Notes: generated from the letters alone by a model not told the origin. Positions 53,147-63,736 are shown, numbered from the stretch's first letter. The stretch: DNA of 64,000 nucleotides from Candidatus Marivariicella framensis (GCA_905182735.1 CAJJCT010000013.1:50463-114462), one strand, 5' to 3'. Numbers and translations: made by a program.

Positions 53147-53370
53147 AAAATAAAATTATCTTTTAAATATATAGTGCAATAAATGTTCCAATATATATAT
53201 ACATGTTAAAAAGACAAAAAAAAATCCATTTATCAAAACTCTTGTCGTGTAAAATTATGATTAATTTTCATTAATTGAATGTTAATAAATTTCAAAATAA
53301 AACACCTTTATTTAGACATTAATTAAGACTCTTATAGCTATTTTCGTAAATACTGTAAAAAAAACATAAA

Positions 53371-56019
53371 ATGGCTTCAGAAGAAAAATTGATTCCAATC
53401 AATATTGAGGATGAAATGAAATCGGCTTACATAGATTATTCTATGTCTGTCATTGTGTCGCGAGCTCTGCCAGATGTTCGAGATGGTCTAAAGCCTGTTC
53501 ATAGAAGAGTTCTTTATGGCATGCATGAATTAGGTATACGAGCAACAACTGGTTACAAAAAATCAGCTCGTATAGTTGGAGAAGTTCTGGGTAAATTCCA
53601 TCCTCATGGTGACACTTCTGTTTATGACACTATGGTTCGTATGGCTCAAGAGTGGAGCTTGAGATACCTACTTGTTGATGGTCAAGGTAATTTTGGTTCT
53701 GTTGACGGTGATAGCCCTGCTGCAATGAGGTATACTGAGGCAAGAATGAAAAAAATGTCTGAGGATATGCTTGCAGATATTGAAAAAGACACTGTTGATC
53801 ATCAACTCAATTTTGATGACACACTGAAGGAGCCAACTGTTTTGCCAACCAGAATCCCTAATTTATTAGTTAATGGTGCTTCTGGAATTGCTGTGGGTAT
53901 GGCCACTAATATGCCACCTCATAATTTAACTGAAATTATTAATGGTACCATCTTATTCATAAACAAAACTTTTATTGAAAAAACTGGTCTTTCTGAAGAA
54001 GTTGAGGTTGATGAAAACGAAGCTATTGATTCATTAATAGAAAAAGTGACAACTGAAAACTATTCTCCTACAAAAGAAGAAATCATTTCAGAGCAGAAAC
54101 TTTTAAAAATAAACAAACAAAACAAAAGTGACATAGATGCTCTAATGCAACATGTTAAAGCCCCTGATTTCCCAACTGGAGGTGTTATATATGGTTATGA
54201 GGGAGTACGTGATGCATTTCACACAGGACGAGGTAGAATAGTTGTAAGAGCTAAGGCGATAATTGAGGAAGTTAATGGTAGAGAATGTATTATAGTTACT
54301 GAGATTCCATTTCAAGTAAATAAGGCTGAAATGATTAAAAAAACAGCTGAATTAGTTAATGATAAAAAAATAGAGGGAATTTCTAATATCAGAGATGAAT
54401 CTGACAGAAAAGGTATGCGGGTTGTATACATTCTAAAACGTGACGCTATTCCTAATATAGTTTTAAATAAACTATATAAGTATACTGCTTTGCAATCCTC
54501 TTTTAGTGTAAACAATATAGCTCTTGTTAAAGGAAGACCTCAGATGTTAAATCTAAAGGACATGATTTTGCATTTTGTAGATCATCGACATGAGGTTGTT
54601 GTTAGAAGGACAAAGTTTGAATTGAAAAAGGCTGAGGAACGTTCACATGTTTTAGAGGGTTTGATAATAGCTTCAGATAACATTGATGAAGTAATAGCTC
54701 TTATAAGAGGATCAAAAAGTCCAGATGAAGCTAGGGAGAAACTCAAGAATAAATTTAAATTATCTGAAATTCAAGCTAAGGCCATAGTTGAAATGAGGCT
54801 TCGACAACTCACGGGACTAGAACAAGATAAATTACGTTCTGAATTTGATGAGCTACAAAAAATGATTACTGGTTTAAATAACATACTTGACGACAAAGAT
54901 CTTCGAATGGAGATCATTAAAACTGAACTTGAAGAAGTAAAGGAAAAGTATGGAGATGATAGGCGTTCAGAAATTGAATATGCTGGAGGAAATTTCAGTA
55001 TTGAAGATATGATACCTGATGAAAAAGTAGTCATTACAATATCCCATGCTGGTTATATTAAAAGAACTCCATTATCTGAATATAAAACACAAAATAGAGG
55101 CGGTGTTGGACAAAAAGCTTCTACAACAAGAAATGAAGATTTTTTAGAAAATCTTTTTGTAGGGACTAACCATCAATATATGTTGTTTTTTACTCAAAAG
55201 GGTAAATGTTTTTGGATGCGTGTATATGAAATACCAGAAGGATCAAAAACATCTAAAGGAAGAGCCATGCAAAACCTTGTAAGCATTGAGCAAGATGATA
55301 AGGTTAAAGCGTTTATTTGTACTCAAGATCTTAAAGATGAAGCCTATATAAATAGTCATTATGTTATCATGGCTACAAAGAAGGGTCAAGTTAAAAAAAC
55401 ATCTTTAGAAAAGTACTCTAGGCCAAGAGCAAATGGTATTAATGCAATAACTATAAAAGAAGGAGATGAACTATTAGAAGCAAAATTAACTAATGGTTCT
55501 AGTCAAATTGTTATAGCCGTTAAGTCAGGTAAAGCAATAAGATTCGAAGAAAGTAAAACTAGGCCAATGGGAAGAGGTGCTTCTGGTGTTCGAGGAATTA
55601 GGCTTAAGAATGAAATGGATGAGGTTGTAGGAATGATTTCTGTTAATGACATGGACACTAGCGTTCTAGTTGTTTCTGAAAATGGTTATGGAAAAAGATC
55701 TAGTTTGGACGATTATAGGATTACTAATAGAGGAGGTAAAGGAGTAAAAACTATTTCTATCACAGAAAAAACTGGAGATTTAGTTTCTATTAAAGATGTA
55801 ACTGATTCAGATGATTTAATGATTATTAATAAATCTGGTATAGCAATAAGAATGGAAGTCTTAAATCTTAGAGTAATGGGTAGAGCAACTCAAGGTGTAA
55901 AACTCATTAATTTAAAAGGTCGTGATCAAATTGCAGCTGTGGCAAAAGTTATGAAAGATGATGATGCTATTGAAGATTTAGATAATATTGATATAAGTGA
56001 AGGTCCTATAATTGAATAA
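53371..56019 (+). CDS. gyrA: DNA gyrase subunit A
   Basis: [35 protein letters not shown]-terminal beta-pinwheel repeats. Confidence 0.97.
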   Translation: MASEEKLIPINIEDEMKSAYIDYSMSVIVSRALPDVRDGLKPVHRRVLYGMHELGIRATTGYKKSARIVGEVLGKFHPHGDTSVYDTMVRMAQEWSLRYLLVDGQGNFGSVDGDSPAAMRYTEARMKKMSEDMLADIEKDTVDHQLNFDDTLKEPTVLPTRIPNLLVNGASGIAVGMATNMPPHNLTEIINGTILFINKTFIEKTGLSEEVEVDENEAIDSLIEKVTTENYSPTKEEIISEQKLLKINKQNKSDIDALMQHVKAPDFPTGGVIYGYEGVRDAFHTGRGRIVVRAKAIIEEVNGRECIIVTEIPFQVNKAEMIKKTAELVNDKKIEGISNIRDESDRKGMRVVYILKRDAIPNIVLNKLYKYTALQSSFSVNNIALVKGRPQMLNLKDMILHFVDHRHEVVVRRTKFELKKAEERSHVLEGLIIASDNIDEVIALIRGSKSPDEAREKLKNKFKLSEIQAKAIVEMRLRQLTGLEQDKLRSEFDELQKMITGLNNILDDKDLRMEIIKTELEEVKEKYGDDRRSEIEYAGGNFSIEDMIPDEKVVITISHAGYIKRTPLSEYKTQNRGGVGQKASTTRNEDFLENLFVGTNHQYMLFFTQKGKCFWMRVYEIPEGSKTSKGRAMQNLVSIEQDDKVKAFICTQDLKDEAYINSHYVIMATKKGQVKKTSLEKYSRPRANGINAITIKEGDELLEAKLTNGSSQIVIAVKSGKAIRFEESKTRPMGRGASGVRGIRLKNEMDEVVGMISVNDMDTSVLVVSENGYGKRSSLDDYRITNRGGKGVKTISITEKTGDLVSIKDVTDSDDLMIINKSGIAIRMEVLNLRVMGRATQGVKLINLKGRDQIAAVAKVMKDDDAIEDLDNIDISEGPIIE

Positions 56020-56050
56020 AATCTATTAATTTTACAAAAAATAATAAGTA

Positions 56051-57271
56051 ATGAAAAAAATAACAACTGTTTTTTTTGTATTAGTAAGTATTACAATTTT
56101 TGCTCAAAAAAAACAATATAAATCGGCTGAAAAAGCATTTAAAAAAGGGGATGTTAGCTTATCATATTCAATAATTTCTGATAATGTTGCTCTTTTTGAT
56201 AGTGCAGATGATAAAATAAAAAATCAAGTAAAGTTTTTGTCTGCAAGGATTGATCATCATAACAAAAACTTTTCGTTGGCTCTTAAAAGTTATAAGGCAT
56301 TAAAAGATAATCCTAATTTTAAAGTCTTAGTAGAAGAGCGTTTAAAAGTGTTATCCGGGGATATTATTACTGCAGCTATTGAAGAAAGTGAAGCAAAAGA
56401 ATTTATTGAATCTTCAAAAAAATTATATATGGCTTATACCATTGATAATGATGCTGGCATGGATTTTCTTTATTATGCTTCACAAAATGCGATTAATGGT
56501 CTAGATTATAATATGGCTTTAGACTATTTATTACAATTAAAAGAAAAGCAATATTCAGGTTCTGTTACAAATTATTTTGCAAAAGAAGTTGCCACAGGAA
56601 ATGAAATCCCTGTAGATGCAACTCAATATAAATTTTTTCAAAAATCCGATGAATATTCTGACTTTAGAGAAGAAGAAACACCTTCCAAATATCCGGAAAT
56701 TGTTAAGAATATTGCTTTAATATATGCTAAGCAAGATAAGACTGATAAAGCTCTTGAAGCTGTAAAGGAAGCGCGTTTAGCAAACCCAGAGGATTTAAAC
56801 TTAATACTTACTGCTGCTGAAATTTATATCGAATTAGGTGAAAAGGAGAAATTTAAAGAATTAATATCTCAAGCTATTGAAAAGGATCCAAACAACGCAA
56901 TATTATACTTCAACTTAGGCGTAGTAAATAATGATCTTGGTGATAGTGAATCAGCTAGAGGATTTTATGAAAAAGCTATTGAAATTGATCCTAGTTATGA
57001 GACTGCTTATTTTAATTTAACATCACTAATCTTATCTGGAGAATCTGCAATTGTAGACGAAATGAATTCGTTAGGTACTTCAAGAGCTGATAATGCAAGG
57101 TATGATACTTTGAAATCAAATAGACAGGCTTTATATTTAGAATGTGTTCCATTTCTCAATAAACTAATAGATCTAAATAAAAATGTTGAAGCAATTCAAA
57201 CATTAATGAACATATATGGAACAATTGGAGATAATGTCGGTTACATGAAAATGAAAAAATTACTTGAGTAA
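56051..57271 (+). CDS. Tetratricopeptide repeat protein, secreted
   Basis: Signal peptide; TPR pattern NNAILYFNLGVVNNDLGDSESARGFYEKAIEIDPSYETAYFNL. Confidence 0.88.
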   Translation: MKKITTVFFVLVSITIFAQKKQYKSAEKAFKKGDVSLSYSIISDNVALFDSADDKIKNQVKFLSARIDHHNKNFSLALKSYKALKDNPNFKVLVEERLKVLSGDIITAAIEESEAKEFIESSKKLYMAYTIDNDAGMDFLYYASQNAINGLDYNMALDYLLQLKEKQYSGSVTNYFAKEVATGNEIPVDATQYKFFQKSDEYSDFREEETPSKYPEIVKNIALIYAKQDKTDKALEAVKEARLANPEDLNLILTAAEIYIELGEKEKFKELISQAIEKDPNNAILYFNLGVVNNDLGDSESARGFYEKAIEIDPSYETAYFNLTSLILSGESAIVDEMNSLGTSRADNARYDTLKSNRQALYLECVPFLNKLIDLNKNVEAIQTLMNIYGTIGDNVGYMKMKKLLE

Positions 57272-57301
57272 ATTAAATTTTAATATTTTTAAATAATAAT
57301 T

Positions 57302-57332
57302 AAACTCCTTTTGTTTCTTAAAGGAGTTTTTT
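57302..57332 (+). terminator. Intrinsic terminator after the TPR gene
   Basis: AAACTCCTTT-loop-AAAGGAGTTTTTT. Confidence 0.85.
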
Positions 57333-57385
57333 ATCTTATTTAAGAGAGTTAAATACATTTAGTATTTTTAAAACAAATAAATAGT

Positions 57386-59425
57386 TTGAAAAATTTATAC
57401 AGTTATTTTATTTTAAAACAATCACTGTTTTATAAATTACTTCTCTTTATAAGCTGTAGTGTTTTTGTAGTTTACATTTTTCCCCGAGGAGGGCAATTTA
57501 AGTATGAGTATCAAAAAGGAAAAATATGGCAACATCCTACACTATACGCTCCCTTTAATTTTACTATTCTAAAATCTGAACAAGAGCTTGCTGAGGAAAA
57601 ACAAACTATTGAGATTCAACAACCTAAATATTATAGATATGACTCATCTATTTATGAGAATGTTATTTTAAAATATAATGAGAAGTTCAAGTTGGTTTTT
57701 TTAGAGAATAAATCAAGTGATCAATTGATTTTATTTGGAAGAGAATTAATTAATGAAATTTATAAATACGGTGTTTTACCCATTAACTTCCAATCAAATA
57801 ATAAAAATTTATATCTGATTAAAAATACAGAAGAAACTTCTTTAAGTTTTGATCAACTTTTTAGACTAAAAAATCTAAATGAATTTATTTTGGAAGAGAC
57901 CAGTACCTCTTCTTTAAATGAATATAATGATCAATACTATAATCTTTTCTTTGATTTGATTCAGCCAAATATATTTTTAGATGAAGGCTTTACAAAGCAA
58001 GCCTTACAAGCATCATTAGGTGATATTTCTCCTACAAGAGATTATATTCGAGAAGGAAAACTCATAATTGCCCAAGGTGAAATTGCAGAGGGAGAGAATT
58101 TCCTTCAGTTAGAATCACTAAAGAAAGAATACATGTCTTTAAACATTTCTTCTAGACAAGAGTACACAATTATATTCGGGTATTCAATTTTGATTAGCTC
58201 TGTGTTTTTAATGCTTTTTTTATTCATTAAAAACTACAGGCCTGAGATTTATCAGAATAATAAAGATTTAACTTTTATCGTTTTTAATATTCTTTTTTTA
58301 TTAGGTTTTACAACTTTAATATTGAGTTTTAATGGTGACTTTTATTATGCAATACCATTATGCATTCTCCCTATTACAATAAAGACATTTTATGATGCAA
58401 GGCTGGGCCTTTTTGCTCATGTTCTAACAGTTTTACTATTAGGTTTTGTAGTTCCTAATGGGTTTGAATTTGTGTTTCTTCAAATTATTGCGGGAATGGT
58501 AATTATTCAAACACAAACTGAGTTACATAAAAGAGCAAGTATTTTTATCTCAGTTAGCCAAATAGTACTTGTTTATTTGTTGGGTTATTTTTCTTTCTCA
58601 ATAATACATGAAGGAAGCTTCAATTCTCTAAATATTAATATTATAGTATATTTTATAATTAATGGCTTGCTTACTCTTTTTGTTCAGCCATTAATTTATG
58701 TATTTGAAAAATTATTTGGTTTAGTTTCAGACATTACATTACTTGAGTTTTCTGATACAAATTCAAAATTATTGAAACAACTATCTGAAAAAGCTCCCGG
58801 AACTTTTAATCATTCATTACAAGTTGCAAATCTAGCTGAAGCCGCTGCAAACGAAATAGGAGCAAATAGTCTATTAGTTAGAGTAGGGAGCTTATATCAT
58901 GATATTGGAAAGATTAATGCTCCTACTTTTTATTCAGAAAATCAAAATTCACCTGTCTCTCCTCATGACGATTTGACTCCTGAACAGAGTGCTGAAATAA
59001 TTATTAATCATGTAAATGAGGGGATTAAAATTGCTAAAAAAAATAATATTCCAGATAGAGTCATTGACTTTATTAGAACTCATCATGGTACAAATACAGT
59101 CTATTATTTTTATCAAAAGGCAATAGAACAATATGGTAAGGATAATGTGAATGTGAAAAGTTTTAAATATACGGGACCAACACCCTTTTCAAAAGAAACT
59201 GCAATTTTAATGATGGCTGATTCTGTAGAAGCTGCCTCTAAAAGTTTAAGAACTCCAACGTTTGAAAAAATCCAAGACTTTGTAAATCAAATAATTGATA
59301 ATCATATGTTTGGTAAACAGTTTGAATATTCAAATATTACTTTATACGAAATTGAACTTGTTAAAAAAGTATTAATTAAAAGATTGGTAAATATTTATCA
59401 TTTGAGAATTGAATATCCTGAGTGA
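57386..59425 (+). CDS. 7TM intracellular HD-domain hydrolase (PgpH/7TMR-HDED family)
   Basis: TTG start; several TM helices, then NHSLQVANLAEAAANEIGAN, LYHDIGK, RTHHGT, MMADSVEAASKSL. Confidence 0.9.
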   Translation: MKNLYSYFILKQSLFYKLLLFISCSVFVVYIFPRGGQFKYEYQKGKIWQHPTLYAPFNFTILKSEQELAEEKQTIEIQQPKYYRYDSSIYENVILKYNEKFKLVFLENKSSDQLILFGRELINEIYKYGVLPINFQSNNKNLYLIKNTEETSLSFDQLFRLKNLNEFILEETSTSSLNEYNDQYYNLFFDLIQPNIFLDEGFTKQALQASLGDISPTRDYIREGKLIIAQGEIAEGENFLQLESLKKEYMSLNISSRQEYTIIFGYSILISSVFLMLFLFIKNYRPEIYQNNKDLTFIVFNILFLLGFTTLILSFNGDFYYAIPLCILPITIKTFYDARLGLFAHVLTVLLLGFVVPNGFEFVFLQIIAGMVIIQTQTELHKRASIFISVSQIVLVYLLGYFSFSIIHEGSFNSLNINIIVYFIINGLLTLFVQPLIYVFEKLFGLVSDITLLEFSDTNSKLLKQLSEKAPGTFNHSLQVANLAEAAANEIGANSLLVRVGSLYHDIGKINAPTFYSENQNSPVSPHDDLTPEQSAEIIINHVNEGIKIAKKNNIPDRVIDFIRTHHGTNTVYYFYQKAIEQYGKDNVNVKSFKYTGPTPFSKETAILMMADSVEAASKSLRTPTFEKIQDFVNQIIDNHMFGKQFEYSNITLYEIELVKKVLIKRLVNIYHLRIEYPE

Positions 59426-59442
59426 TGTTTTATTAAAAAACA

Positions 59443-59473
59443 TTTGTTGTTATCAGCTTAAACTTTAGATTTG
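59443..59473 (+). promoter_or_regulatory. Bacteroidota-type promoter for the tRNA-Ser/tRNA-Arg unit
   Basis: TTTG (59443-59446), 19-nt spacer, TAGATTTG (59466-59473), 26 nt upstream of tRNA-Ser. Confidence 0.55.
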
Positions 59474-59499
59474 CAAAATCTTTATCAGATACTAAAGAA

Positions 59500-59583
59500 G
59501 GAGGGGTGCCAGAGTGGTAATGGAGCAGTTTGCTAAACTGTCAACGGGCAACCGTTGCCAGGGTTCGAATCCCTGTCCCTCCG
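59500..59583 (+). tRNA. tRNA-Ser(GCT)
   Basis: GGAGGGG...TCCCTCC acceptor stem, anticodon loop TTTGCTAAA, long variable arm, GGTTCGAATCC T-arm. Confidence 0.95.
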
Positions 59584-59590
59584 CAATAAA

Positions 59591-59664
59591 GGTCGCGTAG
59601 CTCAGCTGGATAGAGCATCTGCCTTCTAAGCAGACGGTCACAGGTTCGAATCCTGTCGCGATCA
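59591..59664 (+). tRNA. tRNA-Arg(TCT)
   Basis: GGTCGCG...CGCGATC acceptor stem, anticodon loop CTTCTAA, ACAGGTTCGAATCCTGT T-arm. Confidence 0.95.
59653..59664 (+). repeat. Putative att direct repeat, copy 1 (3' end of tRNA-Arg)
   Basis: CTGTCGCGATCA, exact 12-bp match to 63737..63748. Confidence 0.6.
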
Positions 59665-59672
59665 CAACAAAG

Positions 59673-59712
59673 ATCCGTAAAGTGTTTAATTATAATACTT
59701 TACGGATTTTTT
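59673..59712 (+). terminator. Intrinsic terminator after the tRNAs
   Basis: ATCCGTAAAGT-loop-ACTTTACGGAT followed by T-run. Confidence 0.85.
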
Positions 59713-59721
59713 CATTTTTAT

Positions 59722-59741
59722 GTGAGTCGATATGTGGATCG
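59722..59741 (+). repeat. Imperfect 20-bp direct repeat, copy 1
   Basis: GTGAGTCGATATGTGGATCG; 18/20 identical to 63621..63640. Confidence 0.7.
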
Positions 59742-59852
59742 TAAGTAGAAAGTTAGCGTCAAAATATATGGCTGATTCTAGCAATTCGATCATGTGTTTT
59801 TCAAGAATTAATACCTTTGATACTTGAAGAACTGTTGAAAAAGAAGCTAAAT

Positions 59853-60308
59853 TTATTGCAAATCAAATGCGGTAGTTTCTTTAATTATATCGACAGAAAC
59901 AGAAGAACGGATTTTAGAAATTCCTTCAATAGAGGCTAGTTTCTTGTTAATAAAATTGTGGAGGTCTGAAATAGTATTTACAGTAATTTTTATGATATAG
60001 TCATAATCGCCTGTAACTTGGTAACATTCCATAACTTCGGGTAAATTACTAATGTTATTTCTAAAATTATTCAATTTTTTTATGCTGTGTATTGCTAAAG
60101 ATATTTGGCAAAAAGCGATTACCTGTTTACCAACCTTATCTAGATCCAAAAGTGCTACATAGGATTTAATCACACCTTGTTTTTCAAACTTTTTTATTCG
60201 TTCATAAGTAGGTGTAATACTTAAACCAACCCTATTAGCAATTTCTTTGGTATTAAGCTTTGAGTTGCGTTGCAATTGATACAAAATAGCCTTATCGATT
60301 TTATCCAT
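59853..60308 (-). CDS. Lrp/AsnC family transcriptional regulator
   Basis: MDKIDKAILYQLQRNSKLNTKEIANRVGLSITPTYERIKKFEKQGVIKSYVALLD HTH plus RAM domain. Confidence 0.94.
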   Translation of the reverse strand: MDKIDKAILYQLQRNSKLNTKEIANRVGLSITPTYERIKKFEKQGVIKSYVALLDLDKVGKQVIAFCQISLAIHSIKKLNNFRNNISNLPEVMECYQVTGDYDYIIKITVNTISDLHNFINKKLASIEGISKIRSSVSVDIIKETTAFDLQ

Positions 60309-60460
60309 TTTAGATTTTAATGTTAAGCAAAGATATTTTTTTATTAAAAAAAAGATTTAATTTCTATTATTTCAAATATAATAAATTTATTTTCTAAATA
60401 ATATATATATTATAAAATATAAAACCATATTTATTAAATTTATAGAATAATATATTTAAT

Positions 60461-61588
60461 ATGAAAACTGGTTTTACGAATCGAAAGAGTTTAAAGAAAT
60501 TAATGAATGCCCTAAAAAACGCTAATGAACTCATGATAGGTTACCCTGTAGCCAAAGATTTTGATTTTTCTGAGCTATACCCTTCATTAAAATATGTAAT
60601 TAACAATGTGGGTGACCCTTTTATAGAAAGCACATATAAGGTACAAACCCATAAAACTGAAAGAAAAGTTATTGATTTCTTTGCTCAATTGCTTCGTGCT
60701 AATCCAAAAGATTATTGGGGATATGTAACCACAGGTGGTTCCGAAGGAAACCTATACGGTCTTTACGTGGCAAGAGAACGCTACCCAAATGCAATGGTAT
60801 ATTATTCAGAAACAACCCATTACAGTATTAAGAAGAACATACATCTTCTAAATATTCCCAGTATCGTTATTAGATCTCAAGAAAACGGGGAAATCGATTA
60901 CGAAGATTTACAAAATACCCTTCTAAACAATAGACATATTCCACCTATTATCATGGCCAATTTTGGTACAACAATGAAAGAAGCTAAAGATGATGTATCT
61001 AAAATAAAGTCGATTTTAAAAATATTAGCTATAAAAAGTTTTCATATCCACTTAGATGGTGCATTGTCAGCTTCTTATGGGAATTTTATTGAGCCTAGAA
61101 TACCATATGATTTACAAGATGGGACAGATAGTATTTCACTTAGCGGACACAAATTTATTGGGTCACCTTTTCCTTGTGGGATAGTGATTACAAAGCGTTC
61201 TTTTAGGGATCGCATTGCAAATGATGTTGCCTACATTGGCTCCTTAGATACAACAATTGCAGGTTCACGTAATGGTCATGCAGTATTATTTATGTGGTAT
61301 GCAATAAATAAAATGGGAGTTGAAGGCTTACGTAAACGTTATGAGGATAGTTTAAAAATGGCGTCATATTGTAAGGAAGAATTAAAAAAATCAGGAATCA
61401 GTGCTTGGTCGAATCCTGGAGCTATAACGATTGTTTTCCCGAAAACTTCAGAAAAACTAACACATAAATGGGGATTGGCAGCTGAAGGAGATATTACCCA
61501 TATTATTTGTATGCCAAGCATTTCAAAAGAGCAAATTGATAATTTTATCATTGACCTACTAGAAGAAAAAAATGTTAATATTTCTTAG
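60461..61588 (+). CDS. Histidine decarboxylase-like PLP-dependent (group II) decarboxylase
   Basis: TTGGSEGNLYGLYVARERYP, HLDGALSASYGNF, SISLSGHKFIGSPFPCG (PLP lysine). Confidence 0.88.
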   Translation: MKTGFTNRKSLKKLMNALKNANELMIGYPVAKDFDFSELYPSLKYVINNVGDPFIESTYKVQTHKTERKVIDFFAQLLRANPKDYWGYVTTGGSEGNLYGLYVARERYPNAMVYYSETTHYSIKKNIHLLNIPSIVIRSQENGEIDYEDLQNTLLNNRHIPPIIMANFGTTMKEAKDDVSKIKSILKILAIKSFHIHLDGALSASYGNFIEPRIPYDLQDGTDSISLSGHKFIGSPFPCGIVITKRSFRDRIANDVAYIGSLDTTIAGSRNGHAVLFMWYAINKMGVEGLRKRYEDSLKMASYCKEELKKSGISAWSNPGAITIVFPKTSEKLTHKWGLAAEGDITHIICMPSISKEQIDNFIIDLLEEKNVNIS

Positions 61589-61634
61589 ATTAAAGACTAA
61601 CTTTTTAAATTATATTCATTAAAATTTATGATTA

Positions 61635-62504
61635 ATGTTTCAAAATTTTAAAAAACAAATATTTTCTTATAACTCCATTTCAATTAATTATGTGATGGGG
61701 GGGTCAGGCCCTCCATTATTATTGCTGCATGGATATCCTCAGACTTATTTTATTTGGCATAAAATAGCATCTGAATTGAGTAAAAAATATACAGTTGTAG
61801 CCAGTGATCTCAGAGGTTACGGTGACAGCAGTAAACCTAACTCAGATAAAAAGCATGAATCTTATTCCAAGAGAGCAATGGCTAAAGACCAAGTAAAATT
61901 AATGAAGCATTTAGGTTTTGATAGTTTTTTAGTGGCTGGACATGACAGAGGAGGGAGAGTGGGACATCGCATGGCATTAGATTACTCAGGCGTTGTGGAA
62001 AAATTAGTAGTGATGGATATTGCACCGACCTATACTATGTACAAAACAACTGATATGGATTTTGCAAAGTCTTATTATCATTGGTTTTTTTTAATTCAAC
62101 CCGCAAATATTCCAGAAAAGATGATAGGAGCAGACCCTGAATTTTATTTAAATAAAAAAATTAGACAATGGGGAAAAGATAGCGATGCATTCACAAAAAC
62201 TGCATTTTCTGAATATCTTCGCTGTTTTACACCGGAGACAATCAGAGCAAGCTGTGAAGATTATCGTGCTTCGGCTTCCATTGACTTAGAACATGATCAA
62301 ATTGACATAGACAATAATCATAAAATAACTTGTCCGATCATCGTTATTTGGGGGGCTAAGGGTTATGTTGGAAATAAATACGATATTGTTGCTGAATGGA
62401 AAAAATTTGCAACAGAGGTAGTTGGATACGGTCTACCTTGCGGTCATTATTTACCAGAGGAAGCACCAAATGAAACTTTGGATGCATTAGTCTCTTTTCT
62501 TTAG
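61635..62504 (+). CDS. Alpha/beta hydrolase, fluoroacetate/haloacetate dehalogenase-like
   Basis: Asp nucleophile elbow AGHDRGGRVGHRMALD, MDIAPT, YYHWFFLIQP, CEDYRASASIDLEHD, GHYLPEEAP. Confidence 0.85.
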   Translation: MFQNFKKQIFSYNSISINYVMGGSGPPLLLLHGYPQTYFIWHKIASELSKKYTVVASDLRGYGDSSKPNSDKKHESYSKRAMAKDQVKLMKHLGFDSFLVAGHDRGGRVGHRMALDYSGVVEKLVVMDIAPTYTMYKTTDMDFAKSYYHWFFLIQPANIPEKMIGADPEFYLNKKIRQWGKDSDAFTKTAFSEYLRCFTPETIRASCEDYRASASIDLEHDQIDIDNNHKITCPIIVIWGAKGYVGNKYDIVAEWKKFATEVVGYGLPCGHYLPEEAPNETLDALVSFL

Positions 62505-62526
62505 TTTAAAATTAAAAGATGAATAA

Positions 62527-63585
62527 ATGAATACATATCAAATTGCTACTATTCCTGGAGACGGAATAGGCAAAGAAGTAGTTCCGGAATCAGTAAAAGT
62601 TTTAGATATAGTTGCTGCTAAATGTGGCTTTAAATTAAAATATAAAAATTACAACTATTCCTGTGAATATTTTAAGTTACATGGAAAAATGATGCCAGAA
62701 AATGGTTTAGATAGATTAAGGGACAGTGATGGTATTTTTTTAGGGGCAGTTGGCTATCCAGGAGTGCCTGACCATATATCATTATGGGGCTTGTTAATTC
62801 CAATCAGACGAAATTTTCAACAATATGTTAATTTAAGACCTGTTAAGCTATTAAAAGGAATAGAATCCCCTTTAAAAGCCCCAGGAATAATAGACTTTTA
62901 TATTGTTCGAGAAAATAATGAAGGAGAATATTCATCTATTGGAGGGCGATTAAATGAAGGGTCACCTCATGAATTAGTAGTTCAGGAAAGTATCTTCACA
63001 AGAAGAGGTGTAGATCGAGTTATGAAGTATGCCTTTGAACTTGCGAGCAAAAGAGATTTTAAATTAACTAGCGCAACTAAATCTAATGGTATAATCCATA
63101 CTATGCCTTATTGGGACGAAAGATTCAAGGCAATGAGTAAAAATTATCCTAAAGTAGCGATTGATCAATTTCATATTGATATACTAGCAGCACATTTTGT
63201 TCAGAATCCTGATAGGTTTGATGTGGTTGTGGCAAGTAATTTATTCGGTGATATATTATCAGACCTTGGACCTGCTGTGGTAGGCGGAATGGGTATTGCT
63301 CCAGGCGCTAATATTAATCCAGAAAAAGAGTTCCCAAGCATGTTTGAGCCTGTTCATGGAAGTGCCCCTGATATAGCAGGAAAAAAATTAGCAAATCCAA
63401 TTGCTTGTATTTGGACCGCTTCGATGATGTTAGATCATTTAGGAGAAATAGAAGGAGCTAAATTAATAGTAAATGCAATTGAAGAAATTATTTCAAGTGG
63501 TAAGGTTCTAACTAAAGATTTAGGTGGAAATGCCAATACTGAGGGAGTTACTAATGCAATTATTGAAAAAATAAAAAGGCTTTGA
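62527..63585 (+). CDS. Tartrate / D-malate dehydrogenase (isocitrate/isopropylmalate dehydrogenase superfamily)
   Basis: IPGDGIGKEVVPESVKVL, RRNFQQYVNLRPVKLL, DFYIVRENNEGEYSSIGGRL, SNLFGDILSDLGPAVVGGMGIAPGANINPE. Confidence 0.88.
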   Translation: MNTYQIATIPGDGIGKEVVPESVKVLDIVAAKCGFKLKYKNYNYSCEYFKLHGKMMPENGLDRLRDSDGIFLGAVGYPGVPDHISLWGLLIPIRRNFQQYVNLRPVKLLKGIESPLKAPGIIDFYIVRENNEGEYSSIGGRLNEGSPHELVVQESIFTRRGVDRVMKYAFELASKRDFKLTSATKSNGIIHTMPYWDERFKAMSKNYPKVAIDQFHIDILAAHFVQNPDRFDVVVASNLFGDILSDLGPAVVGGMGIAPGANINPEKEFPSMFEPVHGSAPDIAGKKLANPIACIWTASMMLDHLGEIEGAKLIVNAIEEIISSGKVLTKDLGGNANTEGVTNAIIEKIKRL

Positions 63586-63620
63586 TTATTTTCTTTTAGT
63601 ATGTGATAAAAAAAACATAA

Positions 63621-63640
63621 GTGGGTCGATATGTGGGTCG
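63621..63640 (+). repeat. Imperfect 20-bp direct repeat, copy 2
   Basis: GTGGGTCGATATGTGGGTCG; internally two GTGGGTCG units separated by ATAT. Confidence 0.7.
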
Positions 63641-63736
63641 AAACTATTGATTAAATATGTATTTATTTGCTTATTTATGACAACAATACCGCCAAAACAT
63701 ACAGAATTGATCAGTATTTAACAAAATGGCCGAAAG

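Noticed and set aside
59741-59852. Vestigial integrase between the tRNAs and the Lrp gene
   Set aside because: No frame gave a recombinase-like peptide; sequence is too short and uninformative.
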